From the NCBI RefSeq assembly GCF_019578655.1, contig NC_063256.1, positions 19,353,350 to 19,417,349 on the forward strand: a stretch of 64,000 nt of DNA. Direction: 5' to 3'. The stretch's first letter is position 1, and each line of letters begins with the position of its first letter. The position numbers and the translations under genes are program-made. Source of the DNA: Ricinus communis (Eukaryota > Streptophyta > Magnoliopsida > Malpighiales > Euphorbiaceae). The notes below the pieces were generated by a model, which was not told the DNA's origin, searched no databases, and saw nothing but the letters and a program-made list of their open reading frames with translations. Of the stretch, positions 22,659 through 34,479 are shown one piece after another.

Positions 22659-24008
22659 TGCGAGCTATCCGCAAATAACAAAGTGTAGCAATCATATCAA
22701 GTAATATAATGATGAATAAGAGTATCATTCCACTAGGGAGCTAGTTGTGAATATTACCTTCAATTATATACTAATTTTTAGCAATCAAAATGTTGTTTGG
22801 GTATAATAATATTTAAAAATAAAACAATCTTGAAAATAAAGATTTAAAAATAATTGGTAAACTTATCAAGGATAGAACTTATTTAGGTAGTAAATCCCTC
22901 TAATAAGTTATGTATTTCATGAAACAAATAACAATTAATTCAAATCAAGAGTTGAGTTGGCATTCCACAAAATTAGGTTTAAACTTTTCTCAAGTGATTA
23001 AACCCGTCATTCGTAAGAGGAGGAAAATGAATAACTTCTCAAACCAGAGGTCATGCATTAAGATTAAGAAACTATTGAACCAAAAAATCTTGTAGATCTA
23101 TCTCTAGTGTTCCAATCAATCCTTAATCCCTAAGATGTGATCAATTCATAAAAAGTTCTCTCTAATCAGTTTATGAAAACAGATCCAAATCGATATGTCG
23201 ACTTATCAATTGAAATATATAATTAAGCAATCAAAGGAACAAAACAACTAATAAAAAAGATTAATTGCATTAATTTTGAATCAATCCATACAAAATAAAT
23301 TAGATAGCAAGAAAATTAGTTCTTAGACATTAAAGATTAGGGAAAGAAGATCTCAAACTAGTCATAGAAGAGTAAGGATGAAAATCTTCAATCTTCAATC
23401 TTGGAAAGTAATGAAGGAAATGATGTTCTTCCTTGAGAAATACCAATCAAAACCCTAGAAACGAAAGGAAAATGAAGTTTCTAAGTATTTCTCTCTCTGA
23501 AAATGAAAATATGATGAAACTCTCTAAAATAACCTAAAAATTCTTTTAAATAGTATGCTTTTATGATCCACACGTTGGCCATATGGCCGCCACACAGTTG
23601 TGTGACGTTCTTAGCTGAAAATCGTTCTTGAGAAAATCCTCTAGTCACATGGAAAGGGCACACTGACATGTCCTCTTCTCGTATCGTGTTTTGGACAATC
23701 TGCCATTTTTCCATCTCACACGAGAAAGCGTATGCTTCCCTTGTCTTGTGCTCCTTTATTTTGCTAATTTTTACAATTCATACGGGAATGTTCTTCCCAT
23801 GTCGTGCCCATGTGATACTCTATTCCTTGATAAACAAGTGTTCCTTGGCTAATTTTTCTTGAATTTTGATGCCAAAACTTCCTCTTGTCATGCAAGCTTC
23901 CCAAGTACCTAAAAAGGGCTAAAAAAAATTCTAACAAATAATTAAACTCAATTTGAGGTGAAATCGAGATACACAATACTCAAAACTAAGTTCTTCTAGC
24001 ACTTATCG
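22659..24008 (-). mobile_element. 3' LTR of minus-strand Athila-like element
   Basis: Direct counterpart of 35822-36925 (shared blocks include AAGTAATATAATGAT, TTGTTTGGGT, TTTATCAAGGAT, AAGTATTTCATGAAAC or its variant, and TCTCAAACTAGT). On the minus strand it begins TCGATAAGTGCTAGAAG after a polypurine-like TCAAGGGAAAAT (24010-24022) and ends GCGGATAGCTCGCA. It keeps about 250 bp at its U3 end that the other LTR has lost. A GC-rich CACACGTTGGCCATATGGCC module lies near 23570. Confidence 0.8.
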
Positions 24009-25235
24009 AATTTTCCCTTGAGCAAATACTTGTCCTCAAGCAAATTGAATAAATTAAAATCAAAACAATGACAAACTCTCTCTTTAACAAATAGATATCA
24101 AATAATATCAAGAATAATCATTCATATCATCGCAACCTAGAATCATTATCCAATAATCGATCCTTAAACAAAATACCAACATCTAAGGCAATCTCATAAT
24201 AGGAAGCAAAGAAAATTAAAACCTTGAGATCTAAAGTTAGGGGAACGAGCATTCCTTCCAGATAACCTAAAATTTCGAAGAAAATATAGATAAATATTTT
24301 TCCCTCAGCATAAAACAAATTCTCATGAAGCGCAATTGCTTATGTCTCTATTTTTCAGAAATCTATATATATCGTCATTCTAGCCTTTTTACGCGAGTGC
24401 AGACATTTGTGATGCCAACTTTTGGTTACTCAACTAGAGTCACAAATCCAAATAACTATCAATTCGAACCCATTTTAGAATAGCGAAATAGAGCGAAAAA
24501 CTCTTAGCATTTTGTTTCTCTTTATATTTCAAAAGAAAAAGAGAGTACAAAGGGATATTGAATGTGTGTACTCAACAATATTAATAGAAATTTGGAAAAA
24601 GTTAATGCTCATAAACATAACTAAAGTTTCAAGATATAAAAATAATGCGACACTATGAATCAAAATTCTAGGATGGATACCAAGTTCAATTCACAATTCA
24701 AAGTCAAATCAACTAAATTGTAGTTCAATAAACAACTAACCAAATTTATTATTTTGAACCTATAAATTTGAGAGAGACAAAATCATAACAAGTAATTAAT
24801 TAAACTCAACAAATTTATAGGAAATCAATCACAGATAGGCAAAAGACAGTAAAAATCCTTCCCTCACACTTATTGGACACATTGTCCTCAATGCGTTTAT
24901 AAAAATTGAAAAAAGCAACGGGAAAGGAATTGCTTCCCTTGTTTAAAGTAGATTTCAAAATTCTGAGCTCAAAACTTTGAGGTACTTGTTCTCTTAACAC
25001 ATGCTAAACACAATGTCAAGCATAAAGATAATAGGCGGTCATAATAACACACTAAAGTATGGAATCAAAAGTACTAAAAATTAAACCAAACAAAAGACTT
25101 TGAACAAGAAAATAAAATTGTGCATAAATTAAAACTGTTCTAATGCAAAACACAATCAAAACAAAAATAAGAACCAAAATAAATAAAGCAATTAAATTGT
25201 TCAAAATATGTAATGAATAAAAAAAATTTTGGCAT
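24009..25235 (-). other. Athila 3' spacer and polypurine tract
   Basis: Non-coding on both strands apart from short chance frames. On the minus strand it contains CGCATTGAGGACAATGTGTC and AAGTGTGAGGGAAGG near 24870-24895 and TTGAGGACAAGTATTTGC near 24035. These are the conserved phrases found in the untranslated 3' part of Athila-group elements, the last directly before the polypurine tract and LTR. Confidence 0.65.
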
Positions 25236-27674
25236 TTAGCTCGCCATGCCATCATCGTCGTCATCGTCGTCATTGATGTGTGCTACTTGTGTTAGCTACA
25301 ATCTAAGGCAGTGTACCTATCGATGCAATCTAGCACTAATGGCGAGTATCAAGGTCGTATTCCTCGAGAAAGTGAAAGCCCAGAGTTACTCCTTTGTTCT
25401 TTGTTATATTAACCTAAAATGACTGATGAATAATTTCTAAACTAACTAATAGCTACAAGCTAAATTCTAAGGGAGATGTAAAAGTAATTGATAACTAAAA
25501 TAACCAAGACAAGAAAGCAAACCCAAAGGGGACCTAAACTAGTTGGCAATCAAACAAAAGATAAAGGATTGGTGAGTCTAATTATGGTACCCGTGGATGA
25601 ATTCTTAACCGAATTCGGTTTCTCTCGAGAGATAACCGAATTCCTAAACCTAATAACCTAAAGTTGGAATCTCTTCCTAACGATTGATTCTTAAATTAGC
25701 ATTAAGCTTCAATCCGCCTCTATTAAGCTTTGTTAATTCTTAATCTGGCTAGTTAATTATCCTTATCTCTAAGCGATTATTAACCAGTTCTTGCTATTTA
25801 AAATTCCAATTGCCAAATGGAGTTCTCAATCACACAAAGCAATCTAAACACACAATTCACAACGTCTCATGAATAATGCATTATCTTATTAATACTGAAA
25901 GCAAGAAGAATATAAAACTAACCTAAACAATCCAACAATATAATACTAAGCCAACATAAAGAAATCCCAATGGATTTAATCAATCTAGCTAATCATGTTC
26001 ATTATTAAAATCCACAAGAATTCAATTACAACAATGAGTAAAGGTAGAGAAAACCCGATTACACCCTTGGATGAGAGTAAAAAGTCTCAATTCCTCTTAC
26101 TCGAATTGAATCGATTCTTGTTCCTCTTGCTTGATTTGAAAACCAATCAACGAACCTTGCCCAATCTTCAATCTTTGAAGGGAATCCGATTGAAACCTTG
26201 ATCCAAGTCTCCTTTTCCCTTGGTTCTAACTCAGAAAACCCTTAGAGAGAGAAATATTAGGGTTTGGGATATTCTCCCCCGCTCTACTTCTTTCTTTCCT
26301 CTCTTCTTTCTTTTAATTAATTCCCCGCTAACACGGCCGTGTTCCCAACACGGGCTGGTGTTTATGCCCGTGTTACTCTCTGTGGCAGTGCTCCCTAACA
26401 ACTTCCTTTTCTTTGATGTTTGATGTACCCAACACGGCCGTGTTGGTGACCGTGTTGGGAAACGGACAGTGTTGAAATCAACACGGCCATGTTCAGCTTC
26501 CTCATGCGCATACTTAGCTTGTTTCGGCAGCTTTGACGTCCAATTATGCTCCAATTCTTCCCTTTATCATTCTTTGACTTCTTTTGAACCTAATGCACAC
26601 AAACAGACGCATAGAAAGGACGATGGTCTGTCTGCTTGTGGAGTAGCTGATGCACCCAGGGCATCGATAGTGAATGTCAGTGGCCCGGTTGGCAAGTCAA
26701 AATGAGAATCATCTAGAGGTAGAGGTATGTTAGGTAGAATGCATTTGTCCTTGTCCATATGCTTCAAGGTTTCAAGACCATCAATTTTGGCAACCCATCC
26801 AGTGTCATTGCCGAAAATTCATTAAAAACCTGTAAATTCTTAGCTAATCTAGTGATGTACATTCCACCACATAAACATTCCTTGTCCAATTTCTTAGCTT
26901 GCTCTAGTAAATAGACTAACAGACTCAAAGCTACATTGCACCAAATACCCTCCTCTAGACACATCGAGTAAAATAAGTCTTATTGTGTGCAACGTCCTCT
27001 GCTCTCCCCTCTACCCATGATTGTGGTAGTTAACGAGAAGTGCATAAAACATAGTATGAAAGAATTGAAAATGGAAGCCTTAGATTTAGAGGTCATATAC
27101 CTAGGTGCATCCGGCACTAAAAACTTTGCCCAAACCCCTTCTAGAGTGTGATTTTTGAAGAACTTGAAAGGCGCATGCCTATATTCATCGGCACTACTTC
27201 TTTCTCCATGTAGATACCCATTGCAATAGCGAACTCATTCACTGATATATCAAAATATTTTCTACCCAGTCAGAACTTAACTGTCTTACCCGTATGATCA
27301 ATCCTCGAGCCAACTTTAAAGTGAAGAGTACACAAGAATTCGAGAGTGATCTCTCTAAAAGCTGGTTCTGAAATCTCAAAAAACTTCATCCATGTCGATT
27401 GGTTTACCCATCCTCTGAGTTGCTCTTCAAAACCAATAGACCACGTGAACTCCCAATCGAAGTGATGAGTTAGGAAAAATATCTTGTTGGCCAAATTCTC
27501 AAACCGTGCTCGGGAGACGTTGTCGGTAAATTACACGAATGGGTGGTTTCGGTCAAAAGATACCAATGGGGCAACCGAAGGAGGGGCTTATGATGAGTAA
27601 CTTCCACTCCTAGGACGTTTGGTTGGGATTTGGGTAGGAGTTCGCTTCTTAGAGGCACATTTCTTGGGTCCCAT
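25236..27674 (-). pseudogene. Athila third ORF (env position), split by an LTR
   Basis: Starts with ATG at 27674 (MGPKKCASKKRTPTQ, basic N-terminus). It reads through RARFENLANKIFFLTHHFDWEFTW, then WMKFFEISEPAFREITLEFLCTLHFK and a GRKYFDISVNEFAIAMGIY region. Downstream is MCLEEGIWCNVALSLLVYLLEQA (26964 region). This matches the plant transposon-protein/ATHILA ORF-1 type domain as I remember it. Stops interrupt near 27590, 27535 and 27270, two or more of the C-to-T kind. At 26611 a 1.34-kb LTR interrupts it. On the far side an acidic end with seven Asp and GMAS then stop (25273-25236) completes the frame. Function is unknown; there is no clear transmembrane envelope feature. Confidence 0.65.
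25274..26611 (-). mobile_element. Inserted LTR, minus orientation
   Basis: On the minus strand it begins TGCGTCTGTTTGTGTGCATT and ends GTAGCACACATCA, 1338 bp. It is the reverse-complement partner of 29815-31148. The last part carries the Athila-type LTR end (GAGGAATACGACCTTGATAC). It contains perfect palindromes AACACGGCCGTGTT at 26330-26343 and 26431-26444. No internal retrotransposon sequence or PBS adjoins it, so it is probably a solo LTR. The flanking 5-mers (GTCAT and TAGAA) do not match, so no target duplication survives. Confidence 0.75.
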
Positions 27675-28031
27675 TATGAAGAAGAGGAAGGGAGGAAGAA
27701 GAAATAATGAAAGAAACGGAGAAAGAAAAGGGGTGAAGAGTGCATTGAGAAGAAAAATGGTGTTTGGAGGCAAAGTAAGAAGAGGTGAGAGAAAGATGAT
27801 GATGTATTAGAGAGAAGAGAGATAGGCGGCTAGGGTTATATGAGTAGTGAGTGAAAAAATTGAGAAACGGCTTATATAGTGTGCGTTTTTTAATTCTACA
27901 GGGGAAGAGACACGGGTTTGTGGCTCCCTGTGTGGCGTCTCTCATATTCTAGCGTTTGAGTCACACATAAGGGACAAGGGCGTGTTACCTCCCTGTGTGA
28001 TATGAGAAAGGCTTCGGGAGGTTTTGTGATA
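27675..28031. other. Spacer with GC-rich palindromic words
   Basis: Leader of the third ORF on the minus strand. Between 27890 and 28075 it holds several related GC-rich words (GACACGGGTTTGTGGCTCCC, AAGGGCGTGTTACCTCCC, CACAGGCGTGTCACCTCCC) spaced 60-90 bp apart, each a partial palindrome around CACGnGTG. No protein is supported. Confidence 0.5.
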
Positions 28032-28481
28032 TTACACAGGAGGGAGGCACAGGCGTGTCACCTCCCCATGCCGTCTACCTTCCCAATCAGTAGGTTCACT
28101 AGGATCACTCTGTATACTTGCATCAAAATTTACATCCTCATCCGTAGTATAATCTTCATAAAGATATCTTTCTTGGTAAGCTCTCTCAAGGCACTCATCC
28201 TCCATTATTTCCTCCAAAGTGTAAACTGGTTCATTGATTTTGGGGTATGCTCTTTGATAAGCTAATATGGCAGCAAATTCCTCTAACCTTGGAATCCATA
28301 GCCTCCTTTTCCTATAGAATGGTATTCATCTTCTAGGGGATGATGAATGAGGTAAGGAAAAATCTCGCTTCATAAGTTTATCTGGGCATGGTGTGCATGA
28401 TCGTGATCTATGCCTAGATTTAGGTGGTGATGGTGAAGGTGAAGAATGGACATCATGTACCTGGTTTTCTTGAGTGCTCAT
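28032..28481 (-). pseudogene. Small unidentified ORF between integrase and third ORF
   Basis: From ATG at 28481 it reads MSTQENQVHDVHSSPSPSPP, then SRHRSRSCTPCPDKLMKRDF, and a stop after SSSPRR near 28330. The same frame then continues RKRRLWIPRLEEFAAILAYQRAYP and EEIMEDECLERAYQERYLYEDYTTDEDVNFD to a stop at 28032. The first half is Ser/Pro/Arg-rich, the second acidic and Tyr-rich. I do not recognise a family. It lies sense to the retrotransposon, so it is probably an element accessory ORF with one nonsense change, or an upstream exon of the third ORF. Confidence 0.4.
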
Positions 28482-28929
28482 GGTTAATAAAGAGAGGAAG
28501 AATGAAAAACATTTAAGAGAAGATAGAGGAGATCCTATTTATAAAGCAACTCCTAAGAATTGTAGTCCTAATTGAGTTTGATAGTGCTTATTTGAATAAT
28601 ATCAAGATTCTAGCTCTCATGATAAAACTAAACTCTTATTCCTCAAAGAAAAGAAAAAGAAAGACAACTCTAATACAACAACTAACTTAATCTTAATTAA
28701 CTAAAACTCTAAAACTTTATGGGCCTTAATTGAATTAAAACGGACTTAAACCTGTGAAAAACTAAACTAAAACCCAATAAGAGTAAGGAATGGGCTTAAA
28801 TCCTTAATCAAAACAAAAGAAAAAGAAAATAATAACAATAAAAACATTATTAACCAAAAATAAAAATAATAGTAAAATCATTAAAAAGAAAATAGTAGGT
28901 TGCCTCCTACCAAGCGCTTCTTTAATGTC
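28482..28929. other. AT-rich spacer inside the Athila element
   Basis: Non-coding stretch between the integrase C-terminus and the small ORF, rich in AAATAATAA-type sequence near 28820-28880. No feature was seen. Confidence 0.5.
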
Positions 28930-29780
28930 ATGTTAGCTAGACAACTCTATGTCAACTCACATTGACTCAAGAAGTTGTAACACTTCTTTTCCTAAATCAA
29001 GCTTTCCTCCAAAATACAGTTTTAATATATGGCCATTAACTTTAAAATCACCCTTTCCATGATGAGTTAACTCAACTGTTCCATATGGAAATATTTTCTT
29101 AACAACAAATTAGCCTAACCAACATGACTTTAACTATTAAGAAAAAGCCAAAGTCTCGAGTTGAATAAAACACCTTATCTCCAGCTTAAAACTCTCTTCT
29201 TGGCTTAATCCTAACATCATGCCACTTCTTCGTGCGTTTTTTGGTTAGACGGAAATTCTCATATGCATGCAGCCTCCATTTATCCAATTCATTAATCTGC
29301 AATTTTCTCTTCAAACCTGCACTAGCTATATCAAGATTAACTTATTTAATTGCCCAAAAAGCTTTGTGCTTAATTTCAACAGGTAGATGACAAGATTTTT
29401 CATACACTAATCTATTAGGAGCAATTCCCAGCGCTGTTTTGAATGCAGTCTTGTAGGCCATATAGCATCATCTAGTTTAATGGGCCAATCCTTTTTAGAT
29501 CATTCTACAATTTTCTCAAGGATCCTTTTCAACTCTCTATTGGTATTTTTTACTTGACCACTAGTTTAAGGGTGATAAGGGGTAGCAAATTTATGTGTGA
29601 CTCCAACCCTTTTTAACACTTTTCTAGCTAAACATTACAAAAGTGTGTACTACTATCACTAATAATGGCCTTAGGAATGCCAAACCTGCAGAAAATCTTT
29701 TTTAAGAATTTCACTACTACCCTTGCATCATTACAATTCAAAGCTCGTTCAATGGGGTTTTTAAGGCTGATTTTATGTAC
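28930..29780 (-). pseudogene. Athila-like integrase, C-terminal half
   Basis: The minus strand reads NCNDARVVVKFLKKIFCRFGIPKAIISDSSTHFCNV (second catalytic Asp in the ISD motif, 29740-29628). With several stops it then reads the pol-typical KNTNRELKRILEKIV and the tail HGKGDFKVNGHILKLYFG down to about 28975. It is separated from its N-terminal half (31149-31600) by the LTR at 29815-31148 and about 35 bp of uncertain origin. Confidence 0.8.
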
Positions 29781-29814
29781 ATTTGGATGTGAATTGGTCC
29801 CAACACTCACCCTA

Positions 29815-31148
29815 TGCGTCTGTTTGTGTGCATTAGGTCCAAAAGAAGCCAAAGAGTGATAAAGGAAAGAATTGGAGCAGAATTGGACATCAAAGTTGTC
29901 GAAACAAGTTGAGTTTGCGCATAAAGAAGCTGAACACAGCCGTGTTGGTTTTAACACTGGCCGTGTTCCCAACACGGGAACCAAAACGGCCGTGTTAGGT
30001 GCATTTGAGAACAGGAAAAAGATGCGTTAAGGAGCACGACCATAGAGAGTAACACGGGCATCAACACCAGGCCGTGTTCCCAATACAGGCATCAACATGG
30101 CCATGTTCGCGGCAGCTGGACAAATTAATTAAAAGAAAGAAAAAAGGGAAACGTGAAAAAGAAGGGTTAGGACGTTCCAAACTCATCTCTCTCTCTCTCT
30201 CTAAAGGTTTTCTGAGCTGGAACCAAGGAAAAAGGAGACTTGGACCAAGGTTTCAATTGGATAACCTTCAAAGATTGAAGATTGGGCGAGGTTCGTTGAT
30301 TGGTGTCAATTCGAGTAAGAGGAACAAGAATCGATTCAAGATTGGGCAAGAGGAATTGGAGCTGTTTACTCTCATCCAATGGTGTATTCGGGTTTCTCTA
30401 CCTTTACTCATTTTTTGTAATTGAATTCTTGTGGGTTTTGATAATGAACATGATTAGCTAAACTTGTTAACCCATTGGGGTTCTTTATCTAGGGATTTTT
30501 GTACTTAACTTTTGAATTATATGTATTGATTTTCAATATTAGTTTGTAATGGAAGTGCTTATTGATTTATTCTTTATATCTTGTTGAATGATTATTGGAA
30601 TTTGAATGTTCTTGAGAGAGACGTTTAGGTTTGGATTGTCCTTTGCAATCTAGAATTGAATTCGCCTAGAGATAGGGTGTTCATTCTACCAGATTGAGAA
30701 TTAACAACTCTTAATAGTGTTAAATGGTACAGAATGCTAATTTGGATAATTAGGGTTAGGAAGAGATTTCAACCTAATTAATCTAAGTTAAGATGTTAAT
30801 ATCCTTGAGAAAGGCGTTAATTGCATAGAGATTTTCCCATGGAAATTGAATTCAAACAATCAATTCCATCTTTAGTTTCCATTCCCTAGAGACAAGAATT
30901 CCCAAGGGGTTATTCCTTAACTTGAATTAATCCTTCCATAATAACCGTAGTTAGATAACAATTAGAGTAGCTATTAGTTAATTTAGGAATTATTCATCAT
31001 TCATTTTAGGCTAATATAACAGAGAATAAAGGAGTAACTCTGGGCTTTCACTTTCCCGAGGAATACGACCTTGATACTCGCCATTAGTGCTAGACTGCAT
31101 CGATAGGTACACTGCCTTAAATTGTAGCTGCATAGATAGCAACCATCA
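29815..31148 (+). mobile_element. Inserted LTR, plus orientation
   Basis: 1334 bp, from TGCGTCTGTTTGTGTGCATT to GATAGCAACCATCA, the same family as the minus-oriented LTR at 25274-26611. It breaks the integrase exactly between FGNKYILVA (31150) and the NCNDARVVV segment (29740). No adjacent PBS or internal sequence of its own is present, so a solo LTR is likely. Flanking 5-mers (CCCTA and GCCAC) are not a duplication. Short palindromes around ACGGCCGTGTT occur near 29930-30080, as in the partner. Confidence 0.75.
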
Positions 31149-31600
31149 GCCACTAATATATATTTGTTGCCAAAAGGACTAGAAAAGGGTCTCATGAAAT
31201 CTATGCCCACACATCAAAAATTTCATATTCAAGTACACCGTGTTGGGGCATTTCATTACGAGACGAGATATTACCTGTGCGTTGGCAGCGGTCACATTTT
31301 TGCACAAATGATTGGCTATCCTTAAATAGAGTTGGCTAGTAGTTGGCTAGTAAAATCCTAATTCTATGACTTTTTGAGTTGTTCTACTCCCATAATGTCT
31401 TCTAGTTGGTTCACTATGCCAATGACCAAGAATGCTCATAGTTTCTTGCCATACCACACACCTCCTTATTATCCTGTATGTACATATTTTAAATAGAAAA
31501 TGGTCTTTGCAAAAGTAATATTTCAATTGTTGATAATAATATTCTTTTGGAAGTTCCTTTGCAGCTAAATAGTTTGCAAAATTAGCATATACCATGGTAT
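31149..31600 (-). pseudogene. Athila-like integrase, N-terminal half
   Basis: The minus strand carries the zinc-binding region (readable with stops from about 31480 to 31250: VVWQETMSILGHWHSEPTRRHYGSRTTQKVIELGFY, then the C-x2-C part) and MGIDFMRPFSSPFGNKYILVA (31210-31149) with the first catalytic Asp. The continuation has been displaced by the plus-strand LTR. Confidence 0.8.
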
Positions 31601-31689
31601 TAAAATATTTGAACTACCTACTAAATTTGCTATAGTATGCAACTATTCATCCGAAAAGTAATCATTAATGTCCCTCTCATGTGACTTCT

Positions 31690-33259
31690 CTAGATGGGGG
31701 TTCTCAAGGCGTGATAGATGGTCAACTGCCATGTTTTCTGCACCTCTTTTGTCTTATATCTCCAAATCAAATTCTTGTAAAAGAAAAGCCGTCTTATTAA
31801 TCTTAGTTTTACATCAGTTTTAGAGAACAAATACCTCAATACTGAATGGTCAGTGTATACTATCACTTTTGACAAAATCAAGTATGATCGAAATTTGTCA
31901 AAAGCAAAAATAACTGAAAGTAGTTCCTTTTCAATAGTAGTGTAGTTCACCTGCGCTTTAGTCATTATTTTACTCGTGCAATAGATGGGTTGAAAGTGCT
32001 TTTCTCTCTTCTAACCAAGAATGGCACCAACTGCAAAGTCACTTGCATTATACATTAGCTCAAAGGGAAGACTCCAATACAGCATTACCATAATTGGGGC
32101 ATTAACAAGCTTGGCTTTTAGGGAGGTGAAGGCTGCCATACATTCCTCATTAAATACAAAGTCAACATTCTTCTCCAAAAGTTTAGTAAGAGGTCTAGCT
32201 ATTTTAGAGAAGTCTTTAATGAACCTACGGTAACAACCTACATGCCCAAGAAAACTTCTAATAGCCTTGACAAATGAGGGAGGTGGTAGTTTCTCAATAG
32301 TCTCAATCTTGGCTCTATCCACCTCAGAATTCCTTTACTAGATATTTTGTGTCTCGGTACAATGCCTTCTTGTACTATAAAATGACATTTCTCCTAATTT
32401 AGCACCAAATTGGTCTCCTCACATTTTATCAATACCTTCTCCAAATACTCCAGACATTCTTTAAATAAATTTCCATGGACAGAAAAGTCATCCATGAAAA
32501 CTTTCATAATATCCTCAACCAAGTCACCGAAGATAGGCATCATGCACTCTGAAAAATGGCTAGTGCATTACACATTCTGAATGTTATTCTTCTATACATA
32601 AAGGTTCCATAGGGACATGTGAACGTAGTCTTTTCCTGATCCTCAAAGGCTATTAGAATCTGAAAATATCCCGACAAACCATCTAGAAAACAGTATACTC
32701 ATGCCTTGATAATCTTTCTAGCATTTGATCAATGAATGGTAATGGGAAATGATCTTTCCTTGTGGCATCATTCAGCTTTCTATAGTCAATGCACACCCAC
32801 TACTGTCATATTTCTTGTTGGGATTAGCTCATTATTTTCATTCACCAGAAGAGTCATGCCTCCTTTGTTCAGCACTACTTACACTGGTTTTACCTAGGAA
32901 CTGTCTGAAATGGGATAGATAATCCCGGCATCAAGAAGTTTAATCACCTCCTTTTTCACTACTTTCTTCATATTGGGATTGAGACGCCTTTAAGGTTGCA
33001 CCATAGTTTTGAACTCCTCTTTCATAAGAATCTTATGTGTGCAAAAGGAAGGGTTGATTCCCTTTATATCTGCAATTTTCCAAGCTATTGCCCTCCGCCT
33101 CCTTTTCAAGAATTCTAACAGCTTAGTCTTTTGGTCATCCAGTAATGCAGAACTGATTATTACTAGTAGCTTGGATCCTTCCATAAAAAAGGTATACTCC
33201 AAATGCTCTAAAAGCTGCTTGTGTTCCAAAGAAAGCGGATCTTCAATGGAAGGCTTCAT
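31690..33259 (-). pseudogene. Athila-like RT and RNase H
   Basis: From 33259: AIAWKIADIKGINPSFCTHKILMKEE, KKEVIKLLDAGIIYPISDS, then RT blocks with stops. The catalytic FMDD stands in DIMKVFMDDFSVHG near 32500. Next comes IEKLPPPSFVKAIRSFLGHVGCYRRFIKDFSKIARPLTKLL. RNase H then reads SLPFELMYNASDFAVGAILG, AQVNYTTIEKELLSVIFAFDKFRSYL and VIVYTDHSVLRYLFSKTDVKLRLIRR. The order is normal for Ty3/gypsy and the frames are broken many times. Confidence 0.88.
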
Positions 33260-34092
33260 CCTTTCCTCTTTTGATATCTCGATAGGCTCGAATGACTACT
33301 TTCTCATTAAACTTGCTGGCTCAAGCTAGGCTAGCTATTCCAAAGCTCTTGGCATCTCACATTTCTCATATTCCTGTACTAAATATAAGTCCAAAGGATC
33401 TTTAGCAATAATAGATGAAATACAATTCACAGTCTCATGCTCAATTCTATCATTACTAACATCCATGTCATCAAGTACAAGCTGATGTTTCATGGCATAA
33501 AGGATCTAAAAAGTCACTTGCTCTTCCCCTACCCTAAGAATAAGCTTACCATCATGAACATCAATGATGGCCCTAGCTGTTCCTAACATAAGGGAAACAT
33601 CAACAGTTTCATCCACATCCATAACTATAAAATCCATAGGAAAAATAAACTCTTGAACTTTTACTAACAAGTCCTCAATGATACCCCTAGGATATATAAC
33701 AGATTAATCAGCCAATTGAATGCTTAAGAGTGTTGGTTTAGTTTCTTCCAGCCCTAGTTTCTTGAACAAATTATAAGATATAACACTAACGCTAGCCCCT
33801 AAATCAGCAAGTGCATTATCAATATTTAAATTACCAATAAAGCAACGAATAGTAAAACTCCCTAGGGGCTTTTAGCTTTTTTGGTAGTCTCCTTTGAATG
33901 ATCACTGAGCTCTTTTCTGAAAGTTGCACCATTGATGATTCCTCGAGCTTCCTCTTGTTAGAAAGGAGTTCCTTTAAGAACTTAGCATACTTGGGCATCT
34001 GCGATAAAGCTTCTACAAAAGGTATGTTAATATGCAACTGTTTAAAGAGTTCAAGAAACTTACTAAATTGTATATCCAATTTGTCCTTCTGA
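33260..34092 (-). pseudogene. Athila-like retropepsin region
   Basis: From 34079: FSKFLELFKQLHINIPFVEALSQMPKYAKFLKELLSNKRKLEE, SSVIIQRRLPKKLKAP. After a frame change it reads NIDNALADLGASVSVIS (active-site equivalent of DSGA, near 33790-33830) and the downstream LADSVIYPRGIIEDLLVKV-like and FPMDFIV phrases to about 33600. It is the same architecture as the plus-strand element's protease at 12041-12906, with additional decay. Confidence 0.8.
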
Positions 34093-34479
34093 AGACATGT
34101 TGGAAAGGGTATTATGGGTTGATATTCCTTTATAAAAGGGGTAGGCTTGGGTGTTGCTTCTACTTTATCCTATACTTCAGCCTTTGTATCCTTTTGTTCA
34201 TCATCAACCTTCTCAGTCGTAGTAAATTTTTCTCATCTACTTCATTCAGCTTTGTTTTTAGCTCTTTACCACTTCACAATGTGATAACCTTAAGCTGCTC
34301 CTTAAGGTTGGCTTTTATATTGCTCGGCAAACTTTCTTGAGGCCTTTCACTCAAAAGCTTTGTGATCTATCCTATTTGATTCTTCAAAGTCTTAATCGAA
34401 GCTTGCTGCTTTCTAAGAGTAATCTTAGTAGTCTAAAAACTTATTTCAGATGCCGAGATAAATTTCTTCATTTTCTCCT

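Noticed and set aside
27890..28075. Palindromic repeats considered as a CRISPR-like array
   Set aside because: Units are unequal, imperfect and irregularly spaced, inside a plant retrotransposon. This is not a CRISPR.
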